Source: Stenopsyche tienmushanensis (Eukaryota; Arthropoda; Insecta; Trichoptera; Stenopsychidae). Taken from it: a stretch of DNA of 64,000 nt. How positions within the stretch are numbered: the first letter of the stretch is position 1; each line of letters begins with the position of its first letter. The notes beneath the pieces are model-generated. The model was not told the origin of the DNA. It ran no database searches and saw only the letters and a program-made list of their open reading frames with translations. Shown piece by piece: positions 24,101 to 35,407 of this stretch. Where the stretch lies: assembly GCA_008973525.1 (NCBI GenBank), contig WACJ01000446.1, forward strand, positions 53,696 to 117,695. The letters run 5' to 3'. The position numbers and the translations under genes are program-made.

Positions 24101-26259
24101 CATCATGGAAGTCATAAGTCCTAGAAAGATGATTTGCAGCAAAAAAATTAAACATAATTTTACTCTGTATAATATTGTGTATAGTATAGACTATAACTAG
24201 GAAGAAATATTAAAAAATAAAAAAATAGTGAATGATTGAAGAAAAAAGTTTGCCAACTTACCAACTTTTTTCGAAGTTTTTTGTTCATTAAATAAACACT
24301 TTTGAATATTTTTGGATAATTTTAGTCTGTACTATGAAGACGTTTATTATACGCGTGCCTGCCAAATTTCATAAAGAATGCTCATCTAGGGCGTGTAGGA
24401 GCACTTCCATGAGCTTGGAAGTTTTGAGAAAATCGCGTTTAAAGCTCTTCCTTTACTCGGCCTATAACTTTACGAATTTCATTTATATAGACTTGAAATT
24501 TACTGGACGTATTCTTAAACATTGTTTCTTTTCAATACACGAAGAAAAAAGAGATTTTTTTTTGAACCAACAAGGTAAAAACATCCCCTAAGGACATAGA
24601 TTTAATCATAATATTTTATAAATTATTTTTTATTACTTTGGTACGAGCATAGCTTAAAAATTACTTCTATGGTTACATATTTCTATACAGGAATTATGAA
24701 ACTTTTTCGCAAATACGCCTTGCATTTGGCGAAAAACAATGCTTATGCTTAACCCGACGGGAATGTGTTAATATGACCAAGAATAGTTATGATATTAATC
24801 GTATGCAGTATTCTCTTTTTTGTTGTATTATTTCCCGCAATTCATTATATTACTAAGAGCCTAATTCTATCGTTTATGCTTCCATGGTTGCAGTACGAGG
24901 CATACATCTCCATTAGTAAATTACTTTGAATGTTGGACTTCAGCACATATTGAACAACATTCTGAATTAATTAAACGCATAAATTTATCTTCCATCGTTT
25001 TGATGGAGATCCTTCATATCATCAATCTAATCTTCTCGATTTATCTGATCGACAATAAATATATTTTTTCGCACAGACCAAAGTTTTCCAATGAGTCTAT
25101 TTCACCCACCCCCGCCGCTCCAAAAGGTTAGTATTGTCCTTAAAAAAATGTACGACTTTTAAAACCATCTGCATAAATTTCGTTTAGATCCGAATGCACC
25201 GTCATCATAAGAGACGTCATATTATTATGCATTCAGAACGCGTTGTAAATTTTGTGCGTTTCGTTCATATTCCCACAATCGTACATTAAATGAGCCAATT
25301 TTATGATTCTGCTGGAAGTTCCAAAGTTTTTCGAAAAAGTATGATTTCCAGATTTACGACAGAATGTATTGCCGTGTACATAAATACGTGGGTGGGGGAG
25401 GGGTTGTAAAATTTTTAGACGAGATGGCGGGCGCCCTGTTCCGGGAAAAATTCCATATCAAATAAAATATGTCTTACAAAGTAGGCCTTCCAGCTACGAA
25501 TAAGGTCGCATTGGAATTTAATTCACTTAAAACATCATATTTTTGTGGCGTCAAATTAAATATACATTATCGAAATGGATTCGTTTCCGCAGAGAAATAT
25601 CGGCAGTGAAATTCATTGACCCAATTAAATGGTTGTCCCATTTATCCGATTAATTGCAATTTGTTCCATAAAAATACGCCGTATTTGCTCGCATTAAATT
25701 AAGCTGAATTCGTTGTCCTGTTAAAAAAGTCATAGGAGCAACTCTGATAAATTTCGCCGATGAAATACAATGCAGATATCCAGTGCAGATAAATGAGTGG
25801 CTTCGTTGCTTAGCACAAATAGGCATCGTATAACAGGCATTAATTCTTCAGCATCCATAGTGAATCACTCATACTCGGTTATCTGATCCTTAACTATTTG
25901 CTTGGTTCGTCATGTCCTTATACGTTTTAAGCATTTCTTTCCAGCGATATTTATCATGTCGATGTGCATTTACATACTTACAATATGATAGATGGCTACG
26001 ACTAGCCGTCGTGATCAAAACAGCCGATGATCAAAAGAGCAAATTCAGTCGCATGTCTTCATGTCATCGTTATTGATGTGATTTTCGATTATTGAAATAT
26101 TCCTAACAATTAAGGCAACCAACGATGCTGTCGTAAAATTTATTACGTTATGAATGCAATGATGTCTATTGACGGTTGAAGTCTGTTATTGTAATTAATT
26201 GATCTGAATTAAATAAAATAAATACATTTATTTAACTACTGTAATGAAGAAATGCACCA
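21181..26259. other. Long gene-free stretch; one family Z fragment
   Basis: About 21440-21510 (ttattataaaggttcagatt and flanks) is a fragment of family Z seen at 30790 and 49310. A motif at 21302-21330 (gatttacgcggtcaacgtcc) looks like a pogo/Tigger end without a partner. A frame at 24334-24591 (85 residues, plus) starts IIRVPAKFHKEC and is not recognised. The rest shows only chance frames. Confidence 0.35.
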
Positions 26260-26262
26260 TAA

Positions 26263-26475
26263 GGCCCGATCCACACTTTGGTGCCAGTAACGGTTCGATC
26301 TCGCTCCGGTCTCGGTCCGATCAAATATTCTTACACGAGAAACAATGAGCATATTCACACTATCGTATCGTTACAGAGTGTGAATACGCTCATTGTTTCT
26401 CGTGTAAGAATATTTGATCGGACCGAGACCGGAGCGAGATCGAACCGTTACTGGCACCATAGTGTGGATCGGGCC
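26263..26475. mobile_element. PIF/Harbinger-type palindromic MITE
   Basis: A 213-bp near-perfect palindrome: 26262-26360 and 26378-26476 are reverse complements over 99 bp with two mismatches, around a 17-bp loop. The ends read ggcccgatccacact, a GGGCCC-like start known from Harbinger-type elements, and the element is flanked by TAA on both sides (26260-26262, 26476-26478), the 3-bp duplication typical of that superfamily. The near-identity of the arms implies a recent insertion or recent arm conversion. Transcribed, it would form a ~98-bp hairpin. The frame across it is a by-product. Confidence 0.75.
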
Positions 26476-26498
26476 TAAATGATTACATTGGTCTTATA

Positions 26499-27812
26499 TT
26501 AGATTGTCCCGATAGGAATGCCGTTTTTTTTCCATACTTACTTTTTAACCATCAGTTGTATCTCAACCACCCCTTTGATAACCCCACTTATTGTATATTT
26601 TATTAGTTGATTAACATCTGGAGAACGTTATTTTTAACAAAAAAATATTTTTCAAATCGCGTTTCAAGATGATGGATTTTATCCCAAAAAATTTACTCGA
26701 AATTGCATACTGTACAAATATCTTTCAAAAAATAATGCAACAACTGCAACTACAAATATTTGTGACACACTCGAAGAATTTCTAACTGTTTTTTAATGCC
26801 AGAGAAGATTTAAACAATTTAAAAGTAAAAAAAATAGCTTAGAAAATAAAGTCCGAAGTGGGTGAAAGGTTAAAGTGAATGACTATACAAGAATTAACAA
26901 ACAAGTTTGGATATTTCGGAAAAAATATTCAAACATACTTGAAAAAATAGGAAAGATCATAAAATAGGGGTGTGAATACCGCACGACATTACTGATGAAA
27001 TCAAAATGGTTCGCGCGAGTACGTGTCATGATTTAATCGATAAAGAGAAGAAACAACCGTTTTTACACTTTCCCGTGAATGAATATGAAAAAAGGGTGTT
27101 ATACACAAATAAAAACGCAAAAATAATGCCTTTTAAAGGGGCAGGTTAAGAAACCAACCCTTCGACCGGGTCTAACAGTAAAAAATCTCTTTTAAATGTA
27201 TAGTGGGACTCCAAAGAGATAATCTACCATGAAGTCCTTCCATATGGTCAAACCATAACGAGGGAGATTTATTGTTCACAATTAGAGAGTTTGAAAGTGG
27301 CGTTGAGTGCAATCGTTCAGATGTGTGGCTTCCTTATGAACTGACTGACTCAAATAAACTTCAGCGTATTTCAACATGCGATCTTCTTCTCCAACGACAT
27401 AATAGCCAACCTTTTTTGAAGAGACTTGTCACTGGAGATGAAAGTTGGATACTCTATGAGAATATCAAACGTAAACGGTCTTGGACGAAGGGTACAGAAA
27501 CTTTAACTGCAGCTAAATCTGTCCTACATCCAAAAAAGTTTTGCTATGCATTTGGTGGGATTGGAAGGGGGTAGTTTATTATGAGCTACTTCAGCAAGGT
27601 GAAACGATCAATTCAACAAAATATTGTTTCCAACTAGACAATCTAAAGGATGCAATTGCCAGAAAACGGCCAGAATTATAAATAGATAAGATAGGGAAAA
27701 GGTTGTATCTACTGAAGGAAAATATATTGTATTGATAAAATTAATTAACAGTGTTTTTGTTTGAATTTAACTCTTTCATTTCAAAAACGACATTCCTAAC
27801 GGGACAATCCAT
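26499..27812 (+). mobile_element. Chimeric mariner (family B with a family A insert)
   Basis: Terminal repeats (ttagattgtcccgataggaa at the left, matching reverse complement at the right) with flanking TA (26497-26498, 27813-27814) delimit a 1314-bp mariner. Plus-strand pieces follow the family order: a first helix-turn-helix region (TTNICDTLEEF), SLENKVRSG, DLIDKEKKQPFLHF, then WDSKEIIYHEVLPYGQTIT and CSQLESLKVALSA at about 27210-27310. There the sequence switches to family A (27312-27680) and then returns to a mariner C-terminus (WEKVVSTEGKYIV, about 27690-27735). The first catalytic region of B reads FPVNEYEKR, without the usual aspartate. The element is dead. Confidence 0.75.
27312..27680 (+). 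pseudogene. Family A mariner transposase segment inside the family B element
   Basis: The frame at 27272-27574 and its continuation match family A: NRSDVWLPYELTDSNKLQRI, VTGDESWILYENIKRKRS, and after a frame change the stretch up to KRPEL. It begins in the middle of the transposase and ends before the second catalytic aspartate, and carries neither family A terminal repeat. It therefore did not arrive as an independent transposition. It replaces the part of family B that should encode the second and third catalytic residues. Confidence 0.75.
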
Positions 27813-27814
27813 TA

Positions 27815-27938
27815 ATACACTCAATAAGTTCATAGGATTTTAATTTTTTTCATTTAAACCTTTTTTCTTCTTCATTTGGGGTCGTTTCATTTGCAATTTC
27901 TCCCAAATAAAATCCTACGAATTTATTGAGTGACGTAT
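27815..27938. mobile_element. Small TA-flanked MITE (mariner-type ends), copy 1
   Basis: Inverted ends (actcaataagttcataggat and the reverse complement of atcctacgaatttattgagt) are flanked by TA at 27813-27814 and 27939-27940. Its left TA is also the right target duplication of the mariner at 26499-27812. A second copy lies at 33710-33822. The ends look like a Tc1/mariner-superfamily terminal repeat; there is no transposase. Confidence 0.7.
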
Positions 27939-27940
27939 TA

Positions 27941-30785
27941 GTATTGGAACCCTTTGACGAAAGAAGATAATCATTTGAATCGTTCAATTTAATCGTTTAA
28001 AAAGCTCAATTTATTCAATAAACATATTCACATCGACATGCAGAAGCCATAATATGTGCCCGATATAAGATTTTTACGAGGCAACGTCGTTATTTCCATT
28101 GGAATTCTGTCGCTCTTTTCGTTTGATACCATTTGCGAGTTTGATAGGACAATGTCATCGGTGTGTTATACAAGTAAACGTTAAGTCTGTAATGATATTT
28201 ATGAATATATGTGGCGGATCGTTGACATCGAAGCATGCTCTTGACTACTGGATTACATAAAAACGGTAGCATACTATAGAAATTAAATATTTATAAAGCA
28301 CGGAATTAATAGGTTCCAGATTCGAAGAGTAAATTCGTGACTTATGTCGTCTGTGGCTTCCCAAAGAAATCCCAAAGAATCAGCTCTTAAATTGAATTGA
28401 AACTAATGCCCCTTGGTATCTGCATTCGTTGATCCATTTATGATATTTACTATTTTTTGCACGGAAACTCGGTTATAACGAACAATAATAATCTCATCCA
28501 AAAGATTTTTTTTAATTTTGGCCATACATTTTGTATCCAGCTATTCAATCTATAAAGCTCGTTATAAACATGATTTCATTGAAAATCATCCCTTCCGATT
28601 TTTTTAATGTACTCACTCGTTATATCCGTGATATCGTTATAAACGCGTTCGGAAGAAATTCGGTTATGTGACAGAAATGCATATTGATTTGCTTTTTTAT
28701 AGCGCGTAATTAACATGAATCGAAATATGATTGTTAAATATAATTATTGTGCATTTATTAGAACGTTATCAGAATTTACTTAGTGCTAAGAGGTGCAAAC
28801 TTCTCTCTTATATTAATAGGTGCACAATGTTGACTGTTTGCTTTGGTCTATTTGTACTTATTTTATTGTTTCTTCTTATGTTCGTGATGCTTATGAATTG
28901 CGTTATAGTCGCCAGAATTGGCAATGAATCGTTTGCTTTTGCAGACTTTCCCATGTGTGAATTGTGCGGCTTTGATTGTTATCCTTGAATTACGAAGTGG
29001 TTTAGTGGCTTTCGTATTTATGACGATGATGATCGATTAATAAATAATTTTATTTGATAAATGATCATGAAAAGTTTATAGTTTTTCGGCAACCGGTTTT
29101 TACCGGCAATCTATCGTATCCTCTGCCAGTTTTAGGTCGTCGGAAACCAGTTGCTCGTTAAAATTATTTAGGAATACATTTGATGATTTTTAATATGTTA
29201 TTTCTTTAAATGCTATTGCTATGTTTTATTTCTATTGTATAGTATAGAATATTTGTAGCCTACAAAGAATATATCAATAAGTAATGTTTAAATCTGATTT
29301 GAATTCTAGTTCCCTATTCAAAAAACGGCGAAATCGCAACTACGAAATTCTATTTCATCTTTTCATTGCAGCTCATATGGCAAGACTTATGGACGAAAGA
29401 TTTTCCTATATTTTAAAATATATGATCTTACATTATTACAGCGATTTTTCCTCATTGCGTCTCTTTGAAATGATTAATGGCCAGATTATATTATAACAAA
29501 CCTCTATTCAGAAAAAACAATGATGTAAAATGGTGTAACAATATACACATTTACATAAAAATAAATAGTTTAGCAATTCAAGTCTTAGATTACTGTCCTT
29601 ATCTTAATTACAAATATAAATGTTAGTTTTTAATAAATTTTACATGTTATAATTTAACTTATTTCATAGGGGGATAATGCTATAATGAACATTTTTATAC
29701 TGACTTTTTTCCCTATATAATCGGTAAAAATAATATCTTTGGCGGCGGTCCCTCCTATAATGGATTTGATTAGATTTTCAAGCATTCTATTTTTTTATAA
29801 TAAAACTATTTAATTATGTACTACGTGCATATCTTTAAATCTTAAAATTAATATTATCAAATATCGAATAACATAATAAGGTCTCTGTTACAATTATTCC
29901 CGCAGGCGTCGATTTCTTTCATTTGTAATTGAATACTTTATGGTTTTTAAATAATACTGAATTTATTTATATCCTTTACAACTATGATAGAAAACTATCA
30001 AATTACATATTCATGGATTTATTACTATTTCTTAACCATGTTGTCTAATGGACCCGAACGTATTTCGCCACAACAAAAGCACAAATTTTGGAACCTATAA
30101 AATGCGGATAAATTAATAAAATATTTGAAGAATTTAATATAAGTAGGTCTATAATTTCTAGGATTCAAAAACGGGAAAAGGTTATATATAGATAGGTTAT
30201 AGGAAGGTCGACTCTATTTTAAATGGAAGATTTTTAATAACTGTATTATCTATTGTGTCAAAAGCTGATTAAGATAACTTAAGCTGACTAAGTCTTTAAT
30301 TATTTTTAAGTTTTGATGGGCGTTATCAGTTTGAATTTATGTGGTTTTATATTTAAGTTGTCTTGGAAATCCTTAATTAATTTATCTTCTATTTGAATGG
30401 TTCTGCTATTATTGCTCATATTCTCAGAAATTTTGTGATTTAAATTAAAGGATTTTTCCAACAAGTGTGCCTTATCTCTATCGGACTCAGAACTTATGTG
30501 ATTAGTAATTAAATTGAGAATTTCTTTCGGTTTATTTGCGAAGGTTTTTATAACTTTCCAAAGGAATTGTCAGAAGCACTTAATTTCGAAAGCTTAGTTT
30601 TCTATAATTAATTTTTTTAATTTGATATTTGAAGCGATTGTCTAAAACTCTTAATACATTTGAGCCGATATTTCTGCCACAATTTCTTTAAATTATTTCT
30701 ATTTTTGATCATACGATTTAAATTCTGCGTGAGCTTGATAAAGTGGCTAGATAATATTTGTAATTTATTATGAAATATATTAAAT
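27941..30785. other. Gene-free stretch with weak TE traces
   Basis: About 28445-28670 holds pogo/Tigger-style edges (aaactcggttataacgaac; actcactcgttatatccgtg). About 30085-30180 (plus) reads roughly as KAQIL...FEEFNISRSIISRIQKR, like a helix-turn-helix of a Tc1-type transposase. An 85-residue frame at 28731-28988 has a hydrophobic run but no family likeness. Nothing else was recognised. Confidence 0.3.
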
Positions 30786-30789
30786 TGTA

Positions 30790-31000
30790 TTCTTGGTGAA
30801 ATATTAAGTTCTTATTATAAAGGTCCGGGTTCAAATTCAGATTGTGTAACAATTTTAAGAGATCGAACTATCAATATTATCTAGATCTAGATTTAAGCAG
30901 ATTTTCTGAACCTGGGCATGTAAATATTGATTAATAACGTCGTTGAGGGTCGTCTATGAATGACTAGACTTGAAATAAATTTACATTTTAAAAATAAAGA
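30790..31000 (+). repeat. Unclassified dispersed repeat, family Z
   Basis: Shares ttattataaaggtccgggtt and ttcagattgtgtaacaat with 49310-49500 and, more weakly, with 21440-21510, in the same order. No frame and no terminal repeats. Confidence 0.45.
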
Positions 31001-31019
31001 TATTTTGGTCCATGACTCA

Positions 31020-31245
31020 TAGTACGGGAAGCAGCGATATTATTTGTGTAATTATTCCTACAAGGCTGATACCTTCTCATTTTGTTGTTTTGATATTGAA
31101 AGTTCCCGAGCTACAACTTTAACCATGTCTACCGAAGCCCTAGCCACCTTGTATTGAAAATAGACGACGTTTATTTAACAATAATAAACGTAAACTGCGT
31201 GTAGACAAAACAGCAGATTTGTAGAAGGTGTCGAATATTGTTATT
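31020..31245 (-). repeat. Unclassified dispersed repeat, family Y, copy 3 (internally deleted)
   Basis: In reverse complement it follows copies 1 and 2: tggctagggcttcggtagac in the middle and tatcaaaacaacaaaatgag further along. The stretch between the two blocks is shorter than in the other copies. Confidence 0.6.
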
Positions 31246-31249
31246 AACT

Positions 31250-32299
31250 CTTTCGCGGACACGGATTAGCGACGCAATTCATGAACATAGAAATTGAGTT
31301 AAACCATCAATATAAACACTATTATTATTCCTTGTTTCATGCCTTGCGACTTCCACTCTTAGACTTCCTGTCTAAGAGTGGAAATAAAATTGGAATGGAA
31401 TGGAAAAATGGAATAAAATTAAAAGCAGTTGTTCTCAACCTTTATAGTATTAAAGTCGTATTATATTGCATTCAATTTACATAGCTAGGTATTTGTAAAA
31501 GGGAAGAAAGCCAAATATGGCAACAAATTTTATGAATTATGTTCCCCAAATGAATACATTCATAATTAAGAAATCTATAAAGGAATGTCATCTGATAACG
31601 AATCTAGAAATATAACTTGTTCCCTTTCATGTATAGCCGTAAGCCTAATCGCCTTCGACGAAGAAGGAAAGATTCATCTAAAAAAATTCTTCCGATGGAG
31701 AATACACATTTTGATAATTCTAAATAAGGATGTCCACAAGTGAACTTATTTTTGACATCCTGCCATTATTGTTTGTTGTACTATTGTTGTACAATATTTT
31801 TTCGAATCTATCTATTACTTTGTAAAATATTGGGTGAAAATGCATGGATAATACAATGGATTTCGATTAAAAAAAAAACTTTTTTTACGAAACGAAAGCC
31901 TAACTGCTCACCAAAGAAACACAGCCTAAATTTTTATTCAGCACGAAAGAGAGGGATTTGGCTGCGGAAAGGACGTCTTCCCACAGCCAAGGCCAATCGC
32001 CGCCTCTTCCTCGACTTCCGCCTCTTATGCGTCACCACCCAACCGGCAACGATGTACACACAATGATGAGAAGAGAAACAGAAGAAGTTGTTAATCTGGC
32101 GAATTAAATCCGCTCAGACCAACAGCGCTATTGCATAGGGATGGTAAATCGCCCACGCTACATCCGCAATATTGAAAATTTGGCAGACTGTACCTTTCCT
32201 GATTTTCACTGTATAAACACTGACTGGAATAAAAATTAGCTCTCTAGAAATGGGTGCTAAATTTATCGTACTATGATTGATATTTTGATCTTCTCATGA
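31250..32299. other. No recognised feature
   Basis: A GC-richer patch at 31935-32060 lies in a 108-residue frame (31740-32066) with a basic tail; not recognised and probably chance. A ttaactctttcgcggacacg motif at 31246 may be a TTAA-type MITE edge without a partner. Confidence 0.3.
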
Positions 32300-32433
32300 C
32301 TTAAATTTCCATTCAAATAACCGGTAAAACCGTTATTATTACTGGAATGAAAACCGTTACAGAACCGGTATAAATGTTAGGAACGTAACCAAAACCAAAA
32401 CTGAAAAAAATAACGGATCGAAGCCCTAATTTT
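32300..32433. mobile_element. hAT-like MITE end (accggt-rich family E)
   Basis: Alternating ccggtaaaaccg, aaccggtataaatg and aaaaataacggatcgaagcc resemble 37547-37785 and 38810-38871, which end in the same style next to a cagggcttc/gaagccctg-type terminal repeat. Only one end is visible. Confidence 0.45.
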
Positions 32434-33709
32434 TGCCACGTTCATGCATGCAATTTTATCGTGATTTCATTCAAATATTCGATGTTATATTCTTGTTTAA
32501 TGTCAGACGATTCTTAAAGATCATTTTGGGGCGCACCAGACCATAACACGGAGTCTTTTAGGGTGTCGTCTTCACCATAAGATCCGAGAAGTGTTTTCAA
32601 CGTCTGTCGTTCGTCAAAACAGGATTATATATCCATTGTGTGGCTGGCCCGATTGGATTCGTCCGATGGAATATAATTTATGCGTAATCTTGCGTTTGAT
32701 TATTCGTTTTTAAGATATAGCAGTGTCTTTAATACGTTTTCTTTGTGAGCGTAAGAAATTTTATGAAGAATTTATATATTTAAATGATAAATATATTCGG
32801 TGAAGCGGCCGCCTATGTTCATTCTGAGGGCATACATATTTATGAAGCATTTATATTATACTTGCATTTATTTAAATAGCGTCCAAGTGGAGTCTTTTAT
32901 TATATATTTCTTTGTCCCTTGGTTCATTTTGAAACTATATATGTTCTTCGACACTTATGTGAACAGAAAGTCTTTCAAAAACATACTCGAAACCAACACA
33001 AGAGGACGTTTCGTCACACACACACGTCCATATGCATAAATTTTTAATAAAGCCCCGTCTCTCAGGTAGTTGAATTAATGTAGTTGTATTGTAGTTGGTA
33101 ATGATTATTTGAGTGTTTATAGAGGCCCAGAATGGAGTAGGTGAGTCTCGTTAATTTATTTGTATATATTTTAAGGCCATAATTAGTTTGAATGGCATTC
33201 CACGCGATCCATCTGCGAAATCGCATTAGAACACGTTTCTGTGTCTGTTTTTGTTAATGCGTCACTGCTTAATAATTCTTTTTTAATTAAAAAAAATACT
33301 AACTAATTCAGGCGGATTATTTAGTTTGGATCGCATTGTGTTGGCAGTTGTACAAACTTTAATAAAATTAATGTGCTCTTTTTGTATGCCGCTTACAAGG
33401 AGAATACACTTAGTGTTGTTTGCAGACGACAAAACATATTACCTCTCTTTATTTGTGTCATTTATTAGATTACACCTTTTTCTGTTAAAACAAATCCCTA
33501 TCTATTTGCATTTGATCGTTTTGATTCTTCGCACTCGAGTACTAATACGCATTTTAAATACAATTGGCCTTCGTATAACGCAGTAAATCCGTACTATGCG
33601 AGGCTCGGAGTTCATACAAATTGATGTGATGTGCGTTTTACATATACAAATATGTATTTATTACAAATACTTCATTTACACCGATCATTTTTTATCGACG
33701 TTCTTTTTA
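32434..33709. other. No recognised gene; one pogo-like edge
   Basis: A short stretch at about 33560-33600 (ggccttcgtataacgcag, tatgcgaggctcgg) resembles a pogo/Tigger terminal region. The frames at 32800-33039 and 33326-33586 are not family-like. Confidence 0.3.
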
Positions 33710-33822
33710 ACACATCACTCAATAAGTTCGTAGGATTATTTCGCATTAAAACTGTTTTCTTCGACATTCAGGGTCGTTTTTTCGCAATTACCTCAAAAAA
33801 ATACTACGAACTACTGATGTGT
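33710..33822. mobile_element. Small TA-flanked MITE (mariner-type ends), copy 2
   Basis: Left end acacatcactcaataagttc; right end the reverse complement of gaactactgatgtgt; flanked by TA at 33708-33709 and 33823-33824. It matches 27815-27938 at both ends and in part of the interior (gggtcgttt...gcaatt). Confidence 0.75.
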
Positions 33823-34031
33823 TAATACTAGACGTACAATACAAGTTAAAATGATTGACTATCCAATTCTATTTAAAAATTCCTACTTCATGTTACATTT
33901 TTTCCATAACGATGTAATGACTTTTGCAGCAATAATGTAAAGTAATTTTGTTTTATGGCTAACTATACTAATACTTGTCAAAATGACTGGTACTTTAAGA
34001 TTTATTCAATTATATTAAACGGACCAACAAC

Positions 34032-34270
34032 TTGTAGCGTGGGAATATTGCATATATAATATACAATAATAATTTCAATTTCTGCCGTTAAATATTGATT
34101 TCTGTCGTTAAAGCGGATCTATTTTAATGTTATAAGAGTTTGCACCCGCCAATGTTGTACGCAAAGTGGTAGGGGTAAATCCTGAGGGTTGCAGGATGCA
34201 CGCACTTTCTATTCTCTCTGGGAAGCCGGAGTTGTCTGATGAGCGGCCAAAGATAAAGAGCACCTCCCCA
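34032..34270 (+). repeat. Unclassified dispersed repeat, family X, left part
   Basis: Shares aatttctgccgttaaatatt, ggggtaaatcctgagggttg and flanking sequence with 49512-49700. The copy is interrupted by the MITE at 34281 and resumes at about 34557. Confidence 0.65.
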
Positions 34271-34280
34271 CCCTCTATGG

Positions 34281-34556
34281 CAGCGCTCCTTAAACTTATG
34301 TAGTCTGCGAACCCCCTCTTGAGCAAAATTTCTTTCGCGGACCCCCTCTTGAGCAATTTTTTTTCGCGGACCCCCTTGTGACTTTATTTTTTAAATAAAC
34401 AAACATTTTTTAGTCAAATATTGGTCAAAATAGATCTTTTTATAATGTTTTCTGTAAATAATTCCACGAAAATATCTTGTTCAAGTAAAGGTAAATATTT
34501 ATTTTATATCTTCGCAGACCCCCAGCAATGGCTTCGCGGACCCCCGGGGGTCCGCG
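34281..34556 (-). mobile_element. hAT-type MITE inserted into family X
   Basis: It begins cagcgctccttaaactt, in reverse orientation to the copy at 9231, with three gcggaccccct-type subterminal repeats, and is preceded by ctctatgg (a central-TA target). The far terminal repeat is replaced by a perfect palindrome cgcggacccccgggggtccg at about 34534-34557, so the right end has been rearranged. Confidence 0.75.
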
Positions 34557-34615
34557 GACTCCTGTTTGTCGAATCCGTATTGGGGCTGCGAGCCCCCCTT
34601 GTCGCCCCCGTCCTT
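34557..34615 (+). repeat. Family X, right part
   Basis: cccccttgtcgcccccgtcc follows the MITE and matches cccctcttgtcgcccccgtt at 49803-49825, showing that the X copy was split by the insertion. Confidence 0.5.
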
Positions 34616-34790
34616 TTCTAGTAGTCCCGCGTTAAGCGATTGGACTCGTAACTCAATCGTCTTGGGTTCGAATCCCACAGGAGATGTGGCTGGCAACCAC
34701 ATTTTTAAAAACATACATATGCCATTAAAAGCGATGTCAAAAATGGTTGGTAATGGTCCCATAAAAAGGATTTGTAAAAGCCACCGCAAA
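34616..34790 (+). repeat. tRNA-Thr(CGT)-derived SINE
   Basis: The head has a tRNA-like anticodon arm (loop ctcgtaa, anticodon CGT) and a perfect B-box ggttcgaatcc, followed by cacaggagatgtggctgg. The body includes gttggtaatggtcccataaa, echoed at about 42370-42395. The head matches 2100-2195 (minus). The acceptor half of the tRNA is degenerate, so this is not a tRNA gene. Confidence 0.55.
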
Positions 34791-35024
34791 AAAAAAGTGA
34801 AAAAAGTGTAGTGTGTAGTATTCAAACTCATTAAACCGTATACTATTAAGGGAAGAACTATAAAAAATGCATACTGGTTGGTATTGTGCAAGGAGACAGA
34901 GGTGCACTATCAAAAACAATAAATAAAATTGGAACATTTATTACATTTTAGAGACTGTTTTCGGTTATTTATATTATTTTGTAAGAATTTGATGTTTTTT
35001 TGTTTGAAAAATGAAGTCACAAGG

Positions 35025-35145
35025 ATTGGGATAGGGTCCGCCAAAAATTTTTGATACGCGAAAAAAAAATCCTCAAGAGGGGGTCCGCGAAAAAAAAATT
35101 GCTCAAGGGGTGGGTCTGCGGATTTCATGAGTTTAAGAACCGCTG
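35025..35145 (+). mobile_element. hAT-type MITE, right-end fragment
   Basis: It has gggtccgc subterminal repeats and ends gtttaagaaccgctg at 35145, followed by cagtagag, again a target with central TA. The left part is missing. Confidence 0.75.
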
Positions 35146-35407
35146 CAGTAGAGAAGCAAATATTCAATACTGCCAAAAAAAAATTACACATGGAGTTCTT
35201 CTGGCTGCCGAGTAATTTACACATTTTTGGTTCAAACAACCAACTCCACATTTAGAACTATTATAAAATTGAATAACTTCTGGTTTGCTACTCTTTGTAT
35301 TCACGGATCCATCATGGTGAATAAATAAATTCATTATTACATTAAATCGTACTGTGTATCATCGCGTCTGGAGAAAATGAAACGTTTTAATTTGTATGTG
35401 TATATAT

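Noticed and set aside
27272..27574. 100-residue plus-strand frame as a host gene
   Set aside because: It is a segment of mariner family A transposase inside a chimeric element.
28731..28988. 85-residue frame with a hydrophobic run as a small membrane protein
   Set aside because: It lies in AT-rich intergenic sequence, where T-rich codons give hydrophobic runs by chance; no family likeness or gene context.
34616..34700. Functional tRNA-Thr gene
   Set aside because: The acceptor stem and D arm do not pair; only the anticodon and T arms are tRNA-like, and a second degraded copy exists.
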